The notes: generated by a model not told the origin, from the sequence alone. A DNA stretch of 64,000 nt from Cupriavidus sp. U2 (GCF_009663685.2 NZ_RCOG02000012.1:62846-126845); one strand, 5' to 3'. Counted from the stretch's first letter, positions 25,711 through 34,892 are shown. Numbers and translations are program-made.

Positions 25711-25743
25711 GAAACGGAAGGAGCAGTCCTTCCGTTTCTTTTT
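25711..25743 (+). terminator. Intra-operon terminator between gltI and gltJ
   Basis: GAAACGGAAGGA (25711-25722) and TCCTTCCGTTTC (25727-25738) form a perfect 12-base-pair stem with loop GCAG and are followed by five T. It looks able to stop most transcripts after gltI while letting some through. Confidence 0.88.
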
Positions 25744-25754
25744 GAGGACGCACT

Positions 25755-26483
25755 ATGGATTACATTTTTCACTGGGGAGTCTTCCTCGAGCAGGCCGCCG
25801 CCAACGAGACGTACCTGGACTGGATGATTTCCGGTCTCAAGGTGACGATCGCGCTGGGCCTGTCCTCGTGGGTGATCGCGCTCGTCGTCGGCTCCGTGCT
25901 CGGTGTGCTGCGCACCGTGCCGAACAAGTGGCTGTCGGGTTTCGCCGCCACCTATGTCGAGATCTTCCGGAACATTCCGCTGCTGGTGCAGCTGTTCATC
26001 TGGTACTTCGTCGGTCCCGAGCTGCTGCCCGGCGGCGAGGCCATCAAGCAGATGAACCCGTTCACGCAGCAATTCCTGGCCGCCATGATCTGCCTGGGCA
26101 CGTTTACCGCCGCCCGGGTTTGCGAACAGGTGCGCTCGGGTATCAATTCGCTGCCGCGCGGTCAGAAGAACGCCGGCCTGGCCATGGGCTTCACCCTGTC
26201 GCAAACGTATCGCCACGTGCTGCTGCCGATGGCGTTCCGCGTCATCGTGCCGCCGATCACGTCCGAATTCCTGAACATCTTCAAGAACTCGGCCGTGGCG
26301 TCGACGATCGGCCTGCTGGAACTGGCCGCGCAAGGCCGCCAGCTGGTGGACTACACCGCGCGCCCGTATGAATCGTTCATCGCGGTCACGCTGCTGTACG
26401 CGCTGATCAACTTCACGGTGATGTTCCTGATGCGCTGGGTGGAACGCCGTACCCGCGTGCCGGGCTTCATCGGCGGCAAGTAA
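25755..26483 (+). CDS. gltJ: Glutamate/aspartate ABC transporter permease
   Basis: A 242-residue inner-membrane permease of the polar amino-acid (HisM/GlnP) family. [17 protein letters not shown] and the EAA-type loop [22 protein letters not shown] are visible, with about five transmembrane helices. It follows the gltI terminator after 11 bases with GAGGA as ribosome-binding site, and gltK starts 11 bases after it. Confidence 0.94.
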   Translation: MDYIFHWGVFLEQAAANETYLDWMISGLKVTIALGLSSWVIALVVGSVLGVLRTVPNKWLSGFAATYVEIFRNIPLLVQLFIWYFVGPELLPGGEAIKQMNPFTQQFLAAMICLGTFTAARVCEQVRSGINSLPRGQKNAGLAMGFTLSQTYRHVLLPMAFRVIVPPITSEFLNIFKNSAVASTIGLLELAAQGRQLVDYTARPYESFIAVTLLYALINFTVMFLMRWVERRTRVPGFIGGK

Positions 26484-26494
26484 GGAGCTGGAAC

Positions 26495-27178
26495 ATGGCA
26501 TACGAATTCGATTTCAGCTCGATCAATGCATCGACCCTCCACGTGCTTGGCGAGGGCATGATGGTGTCGCTGAAGATCACCGTGACGGCGGTGATCGTCG
26601 GCATCGTCTGGGGCACGATCCTGGCGATGATGCGCCTGTCGTCGAGCAAGCCACTGAACTGGTTCGCGCAGGGGTACGTGACGCTGTTCCGGTCCATCCC
26701 GCTGGTGATGGTGCTGTTGTGGTTCTTCCTGATCATCCCGCAGCTGCTGCAGAAGGTGTTCAACCTGAACGCAGCGTCCGACCTGCGCATGACGTCCGCG
26801 CTGATCGCGTTCTCGCTGTTCGAGGCCGCGTACTACTCGGAAATCATCCGCGCCGGTATCCAGAGCGTGTCGCGCGGACAGATGTTCGCCGCGCAGGCGC
26901 TGGGCATGACCTATGGCCAGACCATGCGCCTGGTGGTGCTGCCGCAGGCGTTCCGCAACATGGTGCCGCTGCTGCTGACGCAGGGCATCATCCTGTTCCA
27001 GGATACGTCGCTGGTCTACGTGAGCGCGCTGGCTGATTTCTTCGGCCAGGCCTACGGCATTGGCGAGCGTGACGGCCGCATCGTGGAGATGCTGCTGTTC
27101 GCCGGCCTCGTGTACTTCATCATTTGTTTCTCCGCTTCGCTGCTGGTCAAGCGTTATCAGAAAAAGGTGGCCGTATGA
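26495..27178 (+). CDS. gltK: Glutamate/aspartate ABC transporter permease
   Basis: A 227-residue second permease subunit, paralogous to Glt[22 protein letters not shown] and [25 protein letters not shown] (EAA loop) are family marks. AAGGAG precedes ATG 26495, and the stop overlaps the gltL start (ATGA). Confidence 0.94.
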   Translation: MAYEFDFSSINASTLHVLGEGMMVSLKITVTAVIVGIVWGTILAMMRLSSSKPLNWFAQGYVTLFRSIPLVMVLLWFFLIIPQLLQKVFNLNAASDLRMTSALIAFSLFEAAYYSEIIRAGIQSVSRGQMFAAQALGMTYGQTMRLVVLPQAFRNMVPLLLTQGIILFQDTSLVYVSALADFFGQAYGIGERDGRIVEMLLFAGLVYFIICFSASLLVKRYQKKVAV

Positions 27179-27909
27179 TCGAAATTAATAACGTTTCCAA
27201 GTGGTACGGCGCCTTCCAGGTGCTGACGGACTGCACGACCCAGGTTGCCAAGGGTGAAGTGGTGGTGGTGTGCGGCCCGTCGGGCTCGGGCAAGTCGACG
27301 CTGATCAAGACCGTGAACGCACTGGAGCCGTTCCAGAAGGGCGACATCCTGGTAGATGGCACGTCGGTGGGCAACCCGAAGACCAACCTGCCCAAGCTGC
27401 GCTCGCGCGTGGGCATGGTGTTCCAGAACTTCGAACTGTTCCCGCATCTGTCGATCACCGAGAACCTGACCATCGCCCAGATGAAGGTGCTGGGCCGCTC
27501 GAAGGAAGAGGCGACGGCCAAGGGCCTGAAGTACCTGGAGCGCGTGGGTCTGAAGAGCCAGGCATCGAAGTATCCGGGCCAGCTGTCGGGTGGCCAGCAG
27601 CAGCGCGTGGCCATCGCCCGTGCGCTGTCGATGGATCCGATCTGCATGCTGTTCGACGAGCCGACGTCGGCGCTTGACCCCGAAATGGTCAACGAAGTGC
27701 TGGATGTGATGGTTCAGCTGGCGCAGGAGGGCATGACCATGATGTGCGTGACCCACGAGATGGGCTTCGCCCGCAAGGTGGCCAACCGCGTGATCTTCAT
27801 GGACGCCGGCAAGATCGTCGAAGACTGTCCGAAGGAAGAGTTCTTCGGCAACATCGACGCCCGCTCGGAGCGCGCCCGCCAGTTCCTGTCGAAGATCCTG
27901 CACCACTGA
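27175..27909 (+). CDS. gltL: Glutamate/aspartate ABC transporter ATP-binding protein
   Basis: A 244-residue ATPase of the amino-acid importer. Walker [11 protein letters not shown]-loop [12 protein letters not shown], signature [15 protein letters not shown], Walker [15 protein letters not shown] and H-loop [12 protein letters not shown] are intact. The start (ATG 27175) overlaps the gltK stop by four bases. Two copies of a hairpin repeat follow. Confidence 0.95.
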   Translation: MIEINNVSKWYGAFQVLTDCTTQVAKGEVVVVCGPSGSGKSTLIKTVNALEPFQKGDILVDGTSVGNPKTNLPKLRSRVGMVFQNFELFPHLSITENLTIAQMKVLGRSKEEATAKGLKYLERVGLKSQASKYPGQLSGGQQQRVAIARALSMDPICMLFDEPTSALDPEMVNEVLDVMVQLAQEGMTMMCVTHEMGFARKVANRVIFMDAGKIVEDCPKEEFFGNIDARSERARQFLSKILHH

Positions 27910-27928
27910 AGCAGACCGCTGGTTTGCT

Positions 27929-27955
27929 CCCCTCTCCCGCTGCGCGGGAGAGGGG
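27929..27955. repeat. CCCCTCTCCCGC hairpin repeat, copy 3
   Basis: CCCCTCTCCCGC and GCGGGAGAGGGG form a perfect 12-base-pair stem with loop TGC, 20 bases after the gltL stop. The tail TTGGGGGAGAGGGC after it extends the G-rich arm. Confidence 0.87.
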
Positions 27956-28059
27956 TTGGGGGAGAGGGCGAGGGGGCGCAAAACCGACAGCCTTTTCCGG
28001 GGCCCGCGTGCTGGAACAAACCGACGGCTTCGCTCAGCGTGGCTCGTTGTTAGCCCACT

Positions 28060-28094
28060 CCTCTCCCGCACCCTCTCGCGCCTGAGGGGAGAGG
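28060..28094. repeat. CCCCTCTCCCGC hairpin repeat, copy 4 (degenerate)
   Basis: CCTCTCCC (28060-28067) and GGGAGAGG (28087-28094) form an eight-base-pair stem with a longer loop. It lies about 105 bases after copy 3, in the gap between the convergent gltL and amidotransferase genes. Confidence 0.6.
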
Positions 28095-28162
28095 GACCCA
28101 AGACCTCACCATCTGTCACCGCTTGGGCGTGTTCGACGGCGTTGGCCATCCAATAACAAGCA

Positions 28163-28181
28163 GCCCCTCAATCGTGAGGGC
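28163..28181 (-). terminator. Possible terminator of the class II amidotransferase gene
   Basis: On the minus strand CCCTCA and TGAGGG arms with loop CGAT lead into TGCTTGTTATT. The stem is short and the T-tract interrupted, so this is tentative. Confidence 0.35.
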
Positions 28182-28203
28182 AGCTCGCGGACACGGAAGC
28201 AGT

Positions 28204-29034
28204 TCAAGTACACGCCGTATTGGCCGCGTTCTTCGCCTGCACTTCCGGCGGAATTGGCACCGTCCACGTCATGGTGGGCCTGCCGTCCTCGAACATGATC
28301 AGCTCACCCGGGGAAAACTGGGTCCACGTCTCGTTGTCGGTCAGCGGCGCGGTGGCAATCACCGCCACGCGGTCGTCAGGCGTGGTGACCTGCGAGAAGT
28401 CGATCGACAAGTCGGCATCGATCAGATGGGCCTTCGAAAACGGCCATTGCCGCACGATGTAGTACAGCCGCGTGGAGCAGTGCGCGAACAACGCCTGCCC
28501 GTTGCATAGCAAAAAGTTGAAAACGCCATGCAGCGTGATGTCGCGGGTAATGTCGGCCAGGGCATGGCCCAGCTCGTTGAGCGGTGGCTGCGACCCCGGA
28601 AATCGCTTTCTGAGCCCCTGCATCAGCGTGCAGAAGGCCAGTTCGCTGTCGGTATCGCCCACGGGCTGGTAGACCCCGGACAGGAACGGCGTGAAGCCCT
28701 TCAGGTCGCCGTTGTGGGCAAAGATCCAGTGCCGGCCCCATAGCTCGCGCATGAACGGGTGGCAATTCTCCAGCAGCACCGTTCCCTGCGTGGCCTTGCG
28801 GATATGGGAGATGACGTTCTTCGACTTGATCGGGTAGCGTTTGATCAGGTCCGCCACCGGCGACGTACCGGCCGACTGGTTATCGATGAACAGCCGGCAG
28901 GCCTTGTCCTCGAAGAACGCCACGCCGAAACCGTCGGCGTGATGGTCTGTCACGCCGCCGCGGGCGGCGAAGCCGGTAAAGGAAAACGTCACGTCGGTGG
29001 GCGTGGCGCAGTTCATGCCTAGCAGCTGGCACAT
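28204..29034 (-). CDS. Class II glutamine amidotransferase (YafJ-like)
   Basis: A 276-residue protein with the N-terminal-nucleophile amidotransferase fold. ATG 29034 puts Cys at position 2 (MCQLLGMN), which becomes the nucleophile after Met removal. DHHADGFGVAFFED, SHIRKATQGTV and FAHNGDLKGF match the glutamine-binding and catalytic segments of the GATase_4 family. There is no synthetase domain, as in E. coli YafJ, whose substrate is unsettled. A frame extension of 13 codons upstream would bury the Cys and is rejected. Confidence 0.9.
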   Translation of the reverse strand: MCQLLGMNCATPTDVTFSFTGFAARGGVTDHHADGFGVAFFEDKACRLFIDNQSAGTSPVADLIKRYPIKSKNVISHIRKATQGTVLLENCHPFMRELWGRHWIFAHNGDLKGFTPFLSGVYQPVGDTDSELAFCTLMQGLRKRFPGSQPPLNELGHALADITRDITLHGVFNFLLCNGQALFAHCSTRLYYIVRQWPFSKAHLIDADLSIDFSQVTTPDDRVAVIATAPLTDNETWTQFSPGELIMFEDGRPTMTWTVPIPPEVQAKNAANTACT

Positions 29035-29156
29035 GGCGAGGGCACCGTGCGGCAGGGGACTGCCGCTTTGCAATAGAATGCAGACATTATCATGCGCGTG
29101 CCCGATGCTGCCAAGCCGGGCGCCTGCGCCCCCCCGCCACCTCGCCCTTCCCAGCC

Positions 29157-30230
29157 ATGAGTCAATACAAGATCGCTGTCATTCCCGGAGACGGAATTGG
29201 AACGGAAGTGATGCCGGAAGGCATCCGTGTCATGGACGCCGCGGCGCGGCGCTTCGGCATCGACTTCCAGTGGGACCACTTCGACTTTTCCAGCTACGCC
29301 TACTACGAGCGCCACGGCAAGATGCTGCCGGACGACTGGTTCGACACGCTGGTCAAGTACGACGCCATCTACTTCGGCGCAGTGGGCTGGCCGCAGAAGA
29401 TCGCCGACCATGTGTCGCTGTGGGGCTCGCTGCTGCAGTTCCGGCGCTCGTTCGACCAGTACGTGAACCTGCGGCCCGTGCGCCTCATGCCGGGCATCAA
29501 GAGCCCGCTGGCCGACCGCAAGCCCGGCGACATCGACTTCTACGTGGTGCGCGAGAACACCGAGGGCGAATATTCCAGCATCGGCGGGCGCATGTTTCCG
29601 AATACCGACCGCGAGATCGTGGTGCAGGAAACGGTGATGAGCCGCCACGGCGTGGACCGCATCCTGAAATTCGCGTTCGAACTGGCGCAAAAACGACCGA
29701 AGAAGCATCTGACGTCGGCCACCAAGTCCAATGGCATCTCGATCACGATGCCGTACTGGGACGAGCGCGTGGAGGCGATGGCCGCCAACTACCCCGGCCT
29801 GAAGGTCGACAAGTACCACATCGACATCCTGACCGCGCACTTCGTGCAGCACCCGGACTGGTTCGACGTCGTGGTGGCCAGCAACCTGTTCGGCGACATC
29901 CTGTCAGACCTGGGCCCGGCCTGCACGGGCACGATTGGCGTGGCGCCGTCGGGCAACATCAATCCGGACAAGGTCTATCCGAGCCTGTTCGAGCCGGTGC
30001 ACGGCTCGGCGCCCGATATCGCCGGCAAGGGCATCGCCAATCCGATCGGCCAGATCTGGTGCGGCGCGATGATGCTGGAACACCTGGGCCACGCCGAGGC
30101 CGGCGCAGCCGTGCTGCAGGCCATCGAAAAGGTGCTGGCGGCCGGGCCGGGACATGCGCCGCTAACGCGCGATATCGGCGGAACCGCCTCCACGGCCGAT
30201 CTGGGCCAGGCCATCGCGGAGGCACTGTGA
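29157..30230 (+). CDS. ttuC: Tartrate dehydrogenase / D-malate dehydrogenase
   Basis: A 357-residue NAD- and Mn-dependent enzyme of the isocitrate/isopropylmalate dehydrogenase superfamily. IPGDGIGTEVMPEG is the conserved start. The substrate loop AVGWPQKIADHVSLWGSLLQFRRSFDQY matches the tartrate/D-malate group rather than LeuB. NLFGDILSDLGPACTG holds the metal-binding Asp residues and EPVHGSAPDIAGKGIANP the NAD-binding segment. The stop overlaps the GTG start of ttuD, so both are co-translated for tartrate/glycerate use. Confidence 0.92.
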   Translation: MSQYKIAVIPGDGIGTEVMPEGIRVMDAAARRFGIDFQWDHFDFSSYAYYERHGKMLPDDWFDTLVKYDAIYFGAVGWPQKIADHVSLWGSLLQFRRSFDQYVNLRPVRLMPGIKSPLADRKPGDIDFYVVRENTEGEYSSIGGRMFPNTDREIVVQETVMSRHGVDRILKFAFELAQKRPKKHLTSATKSNGISITMPYWDERVEAMAANYPGLKVDKYHIDILTAHFVQHPDWFDVVVASNLFGDILSDLGPACTGTIGVAPSGNINPDKVYPSLFEPVHGSAPDIAGKGIANPIGQIWCGAMMLEHLGHAEAGAAVLQAIEKVLAAGPGHAPLTRDIGGTASTADLGQAIAEAL

Positions 30231-31525
30231 ACTTCCAGGGCTGCCCCCGCACGTTGCTGCTTGAGAGCTTCCGCGCCGCCGTGGCGGCCGCCGATCCGCT
30301 GGAAATCGTCGCCAGCCACCTGCCGCCGCCCCATGCAGGCGGCCGCACGCTGGTGGTGGGTGCCGGCAAGGCGGCCGCGTCGATGGCGCTGGCGGTCGAA
30401 CGGGCCTACGCCGGCCACGCCGCGCTCGAAGGCGTGGTGGTCACGCGCTACGCGCACGGCCTGCCGACCGCGCATATCCGCGTGATCGAGGCTGGCCATC
30501 CGGTGCCCGATGAAGCCGGCGAGCAGGCCGCCGCCGACATCCTGGCGCAGGTGCAGTCGCTGGGCCCCGACGACCGGCTGATCGTGCTGGTATCGGGCGG
30601 CGGATCGAGCCTGCTGTCGCTGCCGGCCGAAGGCATTCCGATGGCCGACCTGAAGGCCACCACCCGTGAGTTGCTGCGCTGTGGCGCGCCGATCACCGAC
30701 ATGAATATCGTGCGCAAGCATGTCTCGCGCATCCAGGGCGGACGGCTTGCGCAGGCCAGCCGGGCGCCCGTGACCACGCTGATCGTGTCCGACGTGGCGG
30801 GCGACGACCCCAGCGCGATCGCATCGGGGCCGACCGTGCCCGACCCCAGCACCTATGCCGATGCGCTGGCGATCCTCAAGCGTTACGGCGCCACGGTGCC
30901 GTCGACCGTCCAGGCGCACCTGGATCGCGGCGCACGCGGCGAGATCGCCGAAACGCCAAAGCCGGGCGATCCACTGTTCGCCAGCGTGGACAATCGCATG
31001 ATCGCCACGGCCCATGGCAGTCTGGCCGCCGCCGCCGCGCAGTTCCGCCGCCAGGGCATCCAGCCCGTGCTGCTCGGCGATACCGTGACCGGCGAGGCGC
31101 AGGAGGTGGCGCGCGTCTACGCGGCACTGGTGCGCGAGATTCGCAAGTACAATGCGCCGTTCTCCGCGCCGGTGGTGCTGATTTCGGGCGGTGAATGCAC
31201 GGTCACATTGCCCAGTGGTGCGTCGGAACGGGCCCGTGGCGGCCGCTGTTCGGAATTCCTGCTGTCGCTGGCGATCGAACTGGACGGCGCGGCCGATATC
31301 CACGCGATCGCGGCCGATACCGATGGGATCGACGGGTCCGAGGACAATGCCGGGGCGCTGCTCGGGCCCGATTCCCTGGCCCGTGCCGAAGCGGCCGGTG
31401 TCTCGGCACGGCAGAAGCTCGACACGCACGACGCGTGGGGCTTCTTCGACGCCGTGGGCGACCTCGTGGTGACGGGCCCCACGCGCACCAATGTGAACGA
31501 TTACCGCGCCATCCTGATTCTCTAA
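30227..31525 (+). CDS. ttuD: Glycerate 2-kinase / hydroxypyruvate reductase-type MOFRL protein
   Basis: A 432-residue protein of the glycerate-2-kinase (GCKIII, TtuD) family, often annotated hydroxypyruvate reductase. The N-terminal domain holds VVGAGKAAASMA and LVSGGGSSLLSLP, and the C-terminal MOFRL domain holds ISGGECTV and AADTDGIDGSEDNAGA. The start is GTG 30227, overlapping the ttuC stop as GTGA and following GGAGG by four bases. With ttuC it can carry tartrate-derived hydroxy acids into glycerate and 2-phosphoglycerate. Kinase is the better supported activity for the family. Confidence 0.9.
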   Translation: MNFQGCPRTLLLESFRAAVAAADPLEIVASHLPPPHAGGRTLVVGAGKAAASMALAVERAYAGHAALEGVVVTRYAHGLPTAHIRVIEAGHPVPDEAGEQAAADILAQVQSLGPDDRLIVLVSGGGSSLLSLPAEGIPMADLKATTRELLRCGAPITDMNIVRKHVSRIQGGRLAQASRAPVTTLIVSDVAGDDPSAIASGPTVPDPSTYADALAILKRYGATVPSTVQAHLDRGARGEIAETPKPGDPLFASVDNRMIATAHGSLAAAAAQFRRQGIQPVLLGDTVTGEAQEVARVYAALVREIRKYNAPFSAPVVLISGGECTVTLPSGASERARGGRCSEFLLSLAIELDGAADIHAIAADTDGIDGSEDNAGALLGPDSLARAEAAGVSARQKLDTHDAWGFFDAVGDLVVTGPTRTNVNDYRAILIL

Positions 31526-31540
31526 GTTGTGCTTGTCCCC

Positions 31541-32575
31541 ATGACCCAGAAGCTTACGATTACCCGCCCCGACGACTGGCATCTGCACGTGCGCGACGGC
31601 GCCGCGCTGTCGGCGGTGCTGCCCGACACGGCGCGCCAGTTCGCGCGCGCCATCATCATGCCGAACCTGAAGCCGCCCGTGACCACGGTCGCGCTGGCGC
31701 GTGCCTACCGCGACCGCATCCTGGCCGCGCTGCCGGCCGGTGTGGCGTTCGAGCCGCTGATGACGCTGTACCTGACCGACAACCTGCCGCCCGAGGAAAT
31801 CGTCGCGGCCAAGGCCAGCGGCTTCGTGCATGCGGTGAAGCTCTACCCGGCAGGTGCCACCACCAACAGCGACGCCGGCGTGACCGATATCCGCCGCTGC
31901 TATCCGACGCTGGAAGCCATGCAGCGCGAAGGCATTCCGCTGCTGGTGCACGGCGAAGTGACCGATGGCGACATCGACATCTTCGACCGCGAAGCCGTGT
32001 TCATCGACCGTGTGATGAAGCCGCTGCGCCGCGACATGCCCGAGCTGAAGGTGGTTTTCGAGCACATCACCACGCGCGATGCCGCCCAGTACGTGGCCGA
32101 GGCCGAAGGCCCCATCGGCGCGACCATCACCGCGCACCATCTGCTCTACAACCGCAACGCCATCTTCACCGGCGGCATCCGTCCGCATTACTACTGCCTG
32201 CCGGTGCTCAAGCGCGAAATCCACCGCGACGCGCTGGTCAAGGCAGCGACGTCGGGCAGCGAACGGTTCTTCCTGGGCACCGACAGCGCCCCGCACGCTC
32301 GCGGCCTGAAGGAACACGCCTGCGGCTGCGCGGGCTGCTACACGGCACTGCACGCGATGGAGCTGTACGCCGAGGCGTTCGACACGGCCGGAGCGCTGGA
32401 CAAGCTCGAAGCGTTCGCCAGCTTCAACGGCCCGGCGTTCTACGGCCTGCCGCGCAACACCGGCACGCTGACGCTGACGCGGGAAGACTGGGAACTGCCG
32501 GCCGAACTGCCGTACGGCGATACCACGCTGGTGCCGCTGCGCGCCGGCGAAACGCTGCGCTGGAAGGCGAGCTGA
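31541..32575 (+). CDS. pyrC: Dihydroorotase
   Basis: Zinc enzyme closing the dihydroorotate ring in pyrimidine synthesis. The 344-residue length is typical of the E. coli PyrC class. [10 protein letters not shown] gives the metal-binding His pair, [14 protein letters not shown] the carboxylated Lys, LLVHGEV and FEHITT further His ligands, and GTDSAPH the catalytic Asp. ATG 31541 is preferred over a start four codons upstream because the family begins here. Confidence 0.95.
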   Translation: MTQKLTITRPDDWHLHVRDGAALSAVLPDTARQFARAIIMPNLKPPVTTVALARAYRDRILAALPAGVAFEPLMTLYLTDNLPPEEIVAAKASGFVHAVKLYPAGATTNSDAGVTDIRRCYPTLEAMQREGIPLLVHGEVTDGDIDIFDREAVFIDRVMKPLRRDMPELKVVFEHITTRDAAQYVAEAEGPIGATITAHHLLYNRNAIFTGGIRPHYYCLPVLKREIHRDALVKAATSGSERFFLGTDSAPHARGLKEHACGCAGCYTALHAMELYAEAFDTAGALDKLEAFASFNGPAFYGLPRNTGTLTLTREDWELPAELPYGDTTLVPLRAGETLRWKAS

Positions 32576-32580
32576 GCGGC

Positions 32581-33384
32581 TTGCTGTCCGCCATCGACTG
32601 GACGCGGCCGTGGTTCCGGCCATTTGCGGGTTCCGCCGCGTCCGCCCCGGCCTTCACCGGCGGGGACCTGCGCCAGGCGCTCAACGCGTGCGCCGCGCAT
32701 CTGCCTCACCTACGGAACGCTCGCGGGTTGCCGCTGCGGTTCGTGCCGCAGGCCGACCTGCCCGAGGGCGTCGCCTACGAGGCCCATATCTACGCCTCTG
32801 GCCATGTGCCGACGCGCGATAACCTCCACGATGCGTTCAACGCACTTGTGTGGCTGCATTTCCCCGAAACCAAGCGTCTGCTGAACCGGCTGCAGGCCGA
32901 GGCCATCGCGCGCGACGGCGTCGGCCACGTGCGGGGCGGCCTGCGCGATGCAGCGACGCTGTTCGACGAGAACGCGGTCATCTTCGTCAGTCGGGATGCC
33001 TCGCTGTCCGACGCGCTGTGCGGGTTTGCGTGGCACGAGCTGTTTGTCTCGCAGCGCCACGCGTGGCATGCGCGATGTACCGTGGTGCCGTTCGGCCATG
33101 CGCTGCTGGAAAAACTGGTCCAACCGTACAAGTCGGTCACGGCCCATGCCTGGTGGATTCCGGCCGCGCCCGATACCCCGTTGGACCAGCTCGACCGGCT
33201 GCTGGCGGATTCGCTCGCCGGTGCGGCCGACGCCGGTCGCCTTGCCGGCGGCCGCAGTTTCGCGCCATTGCCGGTGTTGGGCATTCCGGGCTGGTGCGAT
33301 GGCAATGCCGATCCGTCGTTCTACGCCGATACCAGCGTGTTCCGGCCGGGCCGCCGGATAGCGGTGGCGGCCACGCAGGGCTGA
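32581..33384 (+). CDS. DUF3025 domain-containing protein
   Basis: A conserved protein of about 267 residues with no known function, recognised as DUF3025 by GHVPTRDNLHDAFNALVWLHFPETKRLLNRLQ and the end YADTSVFRPGRR. No ATG or GTG is near the N-terminus; TTG 32581, six bases after the pyrC stop, is the best start, and translational coupling to pyrC is likely. The -35 element of rnpB overlaps its last codons. Confidence 0.8.
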   Translation: MLSAIDWTRPWFRPFAGSAASAPAFTGGDLRQALNACAAHLPHLRNARGLPLRFVPQADLPEGVAYEAHIYASGHVPTRDNLHDAFNALVWLHFPETKRLLNRLQAEAIARDGVGHVRGGLRDAATLFDENAVIFVSRDASLSDALCGFAWHELFVSQRHAWHARCTVVPFGHALLEKLVQPYKSVTAHAWWIPAAPDTPLDQLDRLLADSLAGAADAGRLAGGRSFAPLPVLGIPGWCDGNADPSFYADTSVFRPGRRIAVAATQG

Positions 33385-33409
33385 CCGTCGCCCGCTTCGG
33401 TGTTAGACT
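33381..33409 (+). promoter_or_regulatory. Promoter of the RNase P RNA gene
   Basis: CTGACC (33381-33386) and TAGACT (33404-33409) with a 17-base spacer place the start at about 33416, exactly where the RNA begins. The -35 overlaps the stop codon of the upstream gene. Confidence 0.7.
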
Positions 33410-33416
33410 GCGGCCC

Positions 33417-33761
33417 GCAAAGCAGGCCAGACAATCGCTGCTTGCCCTCGCAAGGGGGTGAGGGGAGGAAAGTCCGGACTCCACAGGGCAGGGTGTTGGC
33501 TAACAGCCATCCACGGCAACGTGCGGAATAGGGCCACAGAGACGAGTCTTGCCGCCGGCTTCGGCTGGCGGGAAGGGTGAAACGCGGTAACCTCCACCTG
33601 GAGCAATCCCAAATAGGCAGACGATGAAGCGGCCCGCCGAGTCTGCGGGTAGGGAGCTGGAGCCGTCCGGTAACGGCCGGCCTAGAGGAATGGTTGTCAC
33701 ATGCCGTGTGCCTGCAAAGGCATGCGGTGTGCACAGAATCCGGCTTATCGGCCTGCTTTGC
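33417..33761 (+). ncRNA. rnpB: RNase P RNA (class A)
   Basis: Catalytic RNA that matures tRNA 5' ends. The P1 helix is formed by GCAAAGCAGGC at the start and GCCTGCTTTGC at the end. The universal core GAGGAAAGTCCGGACTCC lies near 33464, and the downstream core ACAGAATCCGGCTTA near 33733. Length of about 345 bases and the order of helices fit bacterial type A. A strong terminator follows. Confidence 0.97.
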
Positions 33762-33774
33762 TCTTTCGGATACA

Positions 33775-33813
33775 AAAACGCCCGGCGCAGGGAGTCCTGC
33801 GTCGGGCGTTTTG
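33775..33813. terminator. Terminator after rnpB, possibly bidirectional
   Basis: AACGCCCGGCGCAGG (33777-33791) and CCTGCGTCGGGCGTT (33796-33810) pair along 15 positions with one G-T pair. It is flanked by A-runs on the left and T-runs on the right, so it can serve rnpB and the convergent OsmC gene. Confidence 0.9.
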
Positions 33814-33859
33814 CTTTCAAGGCGGCTTTCCGGGCGGGCCCGGCTGCCGCGCGGGCCGG

Positions 33860-34282
33860 TCAGCCTTCGATGATCTCGGTGGTGTGGGTGATCTCAGCGG
33901 TCTTGGCCAGCATGATCGACGCCGAGCAGTACTTTTCGTGCGACAGCTCGATGGCGCGCTCCACCTTGGCCGGGTCCAAGTTCTTGCCGGTCACCGTGAA
34001 GTGGAAGTTGATCTTCGTGAAGACCTTCGGGTCGGCGTCGGCGCGTTCCGCCTCGAGCTTGACCGAGCAGCCGCGCACGTCCTGCCGGCCGCGCTTGAGG
34101 ATCAGCACCACGTCATAGGCGGTGCAGCCGCCGGTGCCCAACAGCACCATCTCCATCGGACGCGGTGCCAGGTTGTTGCCACCGCCGTCGGGCGCACCGT
34201 CCATCGCCACAAGGTGTCCGCTGCCGGTCTGGGCGATGAAGCTCATGCCCTCCGGGCCCGACCATGTCACTTTGCATTCCAT
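33860..34282 (-). CDS. OsmC/Ohr family protein, YhfA-like
   Basis: A 140-residue thiol-peroxidase-fold protein. The two conserved Cys are in LLGTGGCTAYDVV (about residue 53) and HEKYCSASIM (about residue 119). The segment LAPRPMEMVLLGTGGCTAYDVV and the end MLAKTAEITH match E. coli YhfA closely. The paralogue OsmC reduces organic hydroperoxides, but YhfA's own substrate is not established. It is monocistronic and convergent with rnpB. Confidence 0.9.
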   Translation of the reverse strand: MECKVTWSGPEGMSFIAQTGSGHLVAMDGAPDGGGNNLAPRPMEMVLLGTGGCTAYDVVLILKRGRQDVRGCSVKLEAERADADPKVFTKINFHFTVTGKNLDPAKVERAIELSHEKYCSASIMLAKTAEITHTTEIIEG

Positions 34283-34582
34283 TTTTTTCGTTCCTCGTTA
34301 CCTGATGGTGTTTTGAAGCGCGCGGCGGCGCGCGTCGTAGTGCTTGCATTCCGCGAGTATAGGGCAATCGCCACATGCGCCCTGGGTGCGGGATTACCCC
34401 TAATATTCCGAAGGTTTCCTCTAGTGTGGTGTCCATGCACCACCCCGAGATTCCATTTAACTCATTGATTTTTCAACATATTCACGGATCGTGAGAGCGG
34501 CTTTATTCATTTCACATCGTGGTGTTGCATTTCGCAGTGCAAATTTTCTTGCATCCCGGAGGGCCCCATGTATAATTCATTC
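34283..34582. other. Intergenic region upstream of the candidate sRNA
   Basis: About 300 bases without a gene. It holds a GC-only inverted repeat near 34317-34333 and an AT-rich stretch (34440-34560) before the sRNA promoter. I see no reading frame with coding character on either strand. Confidence 0.6.
34549..34576 (+). promoter_or_regulatory. Sigma-70 promoter of a candidate sRNA
   Basis: TTGCAT (34549-34554) and a perfect TATAAT (34571-34576) are separated by 16 bases. The transcript would start near 34583. Confidence 0.75.
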
Positions 34583-34757
34583 CATCGAACGACGGCGCTG
34601 ATGAGCGCGCCAGAGTGCGAAAGCGAAAGCCGGTAACGTACCCGAATCGCTCGCCGCACCGCCCGCCCTGACCGGCCCCGTCGATCGCCCGGTGTCTCCT
34701 CCACCCTCCTCCTTTGGTGGATTCAAACCCAAGTCCAATACGACTTGGGTTTTTTTT
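34583..34757 (+). ncRNA. Candidate small RNA with an anti-Shine-Dalgarno hairpin loop
   Basis: A stand-alone transcription unit of about 175 bases with a consensus promoter and a strong terminator but no credible reading frame. The 5' domain can close on itself through CGACGG near 34590 and CCGTCG (34678-34683), with small inner hairpins. Next, TCCACC (34700-34705) and GGTGGA (34716-34721) form a stem that presents the loop CTCCTCCTTT, complementary to the Shine-Dalgarno sequence. The terminator hairpin follows directly. The layout is that of a trans-acting sRNA blocking ribosome-binding sites. It matches no RNA family I can name; a leader for rplM is less likely because of the terminator and second promoter. 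Confidence 0.6.
34725..34757 (+). terminator. Rho-independent terminator of the candidate sRNA
   Basis: AAACCCAAGTC (34725-34735) and GACTTGGGTTT (34742-34752) pair perfectly around CAATAC and run into eight or more T. Confidence 0.93.
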
Positions 34758-34862
34758 CGTCGATTGCAAGGTTCAGGGCCGTGGCAGCCGGTCTTTGGGA
34801 CGCAAGCGGCGCTTTTTCCCGCGGCCTGGTGCTGCCTGCTTGACGAAAAGCCACAACTTTGC

Positions 34863-34892
34863 TTGTGCGATGGCGAGAACGCCCAGTATAAT
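34863..34892 (+). promoter_or_regulatory. Promoter of rplM-rpsI
   Basis: TTGTGC (34863-34868), 18 bases, and a perfect TATAAT (34887-34892). The predicted leader is about 140 bases long and includes a CCTGC/GCAGG hairpin near 34937-34954, room enough for autoregulation by L13. Confidence 0.7.

Noticed and set aside
34596..34674. CTGATGA followed by a short stem and GAAA, resembling a hammerhead ribozyme core inside the candidate sRNA.
   Set aside because: Stems II and III can be drawn, but the pair next to the cleavage site would be G-G (or, in another register, A-C). CTGATGA is also common by chance in this base composition.
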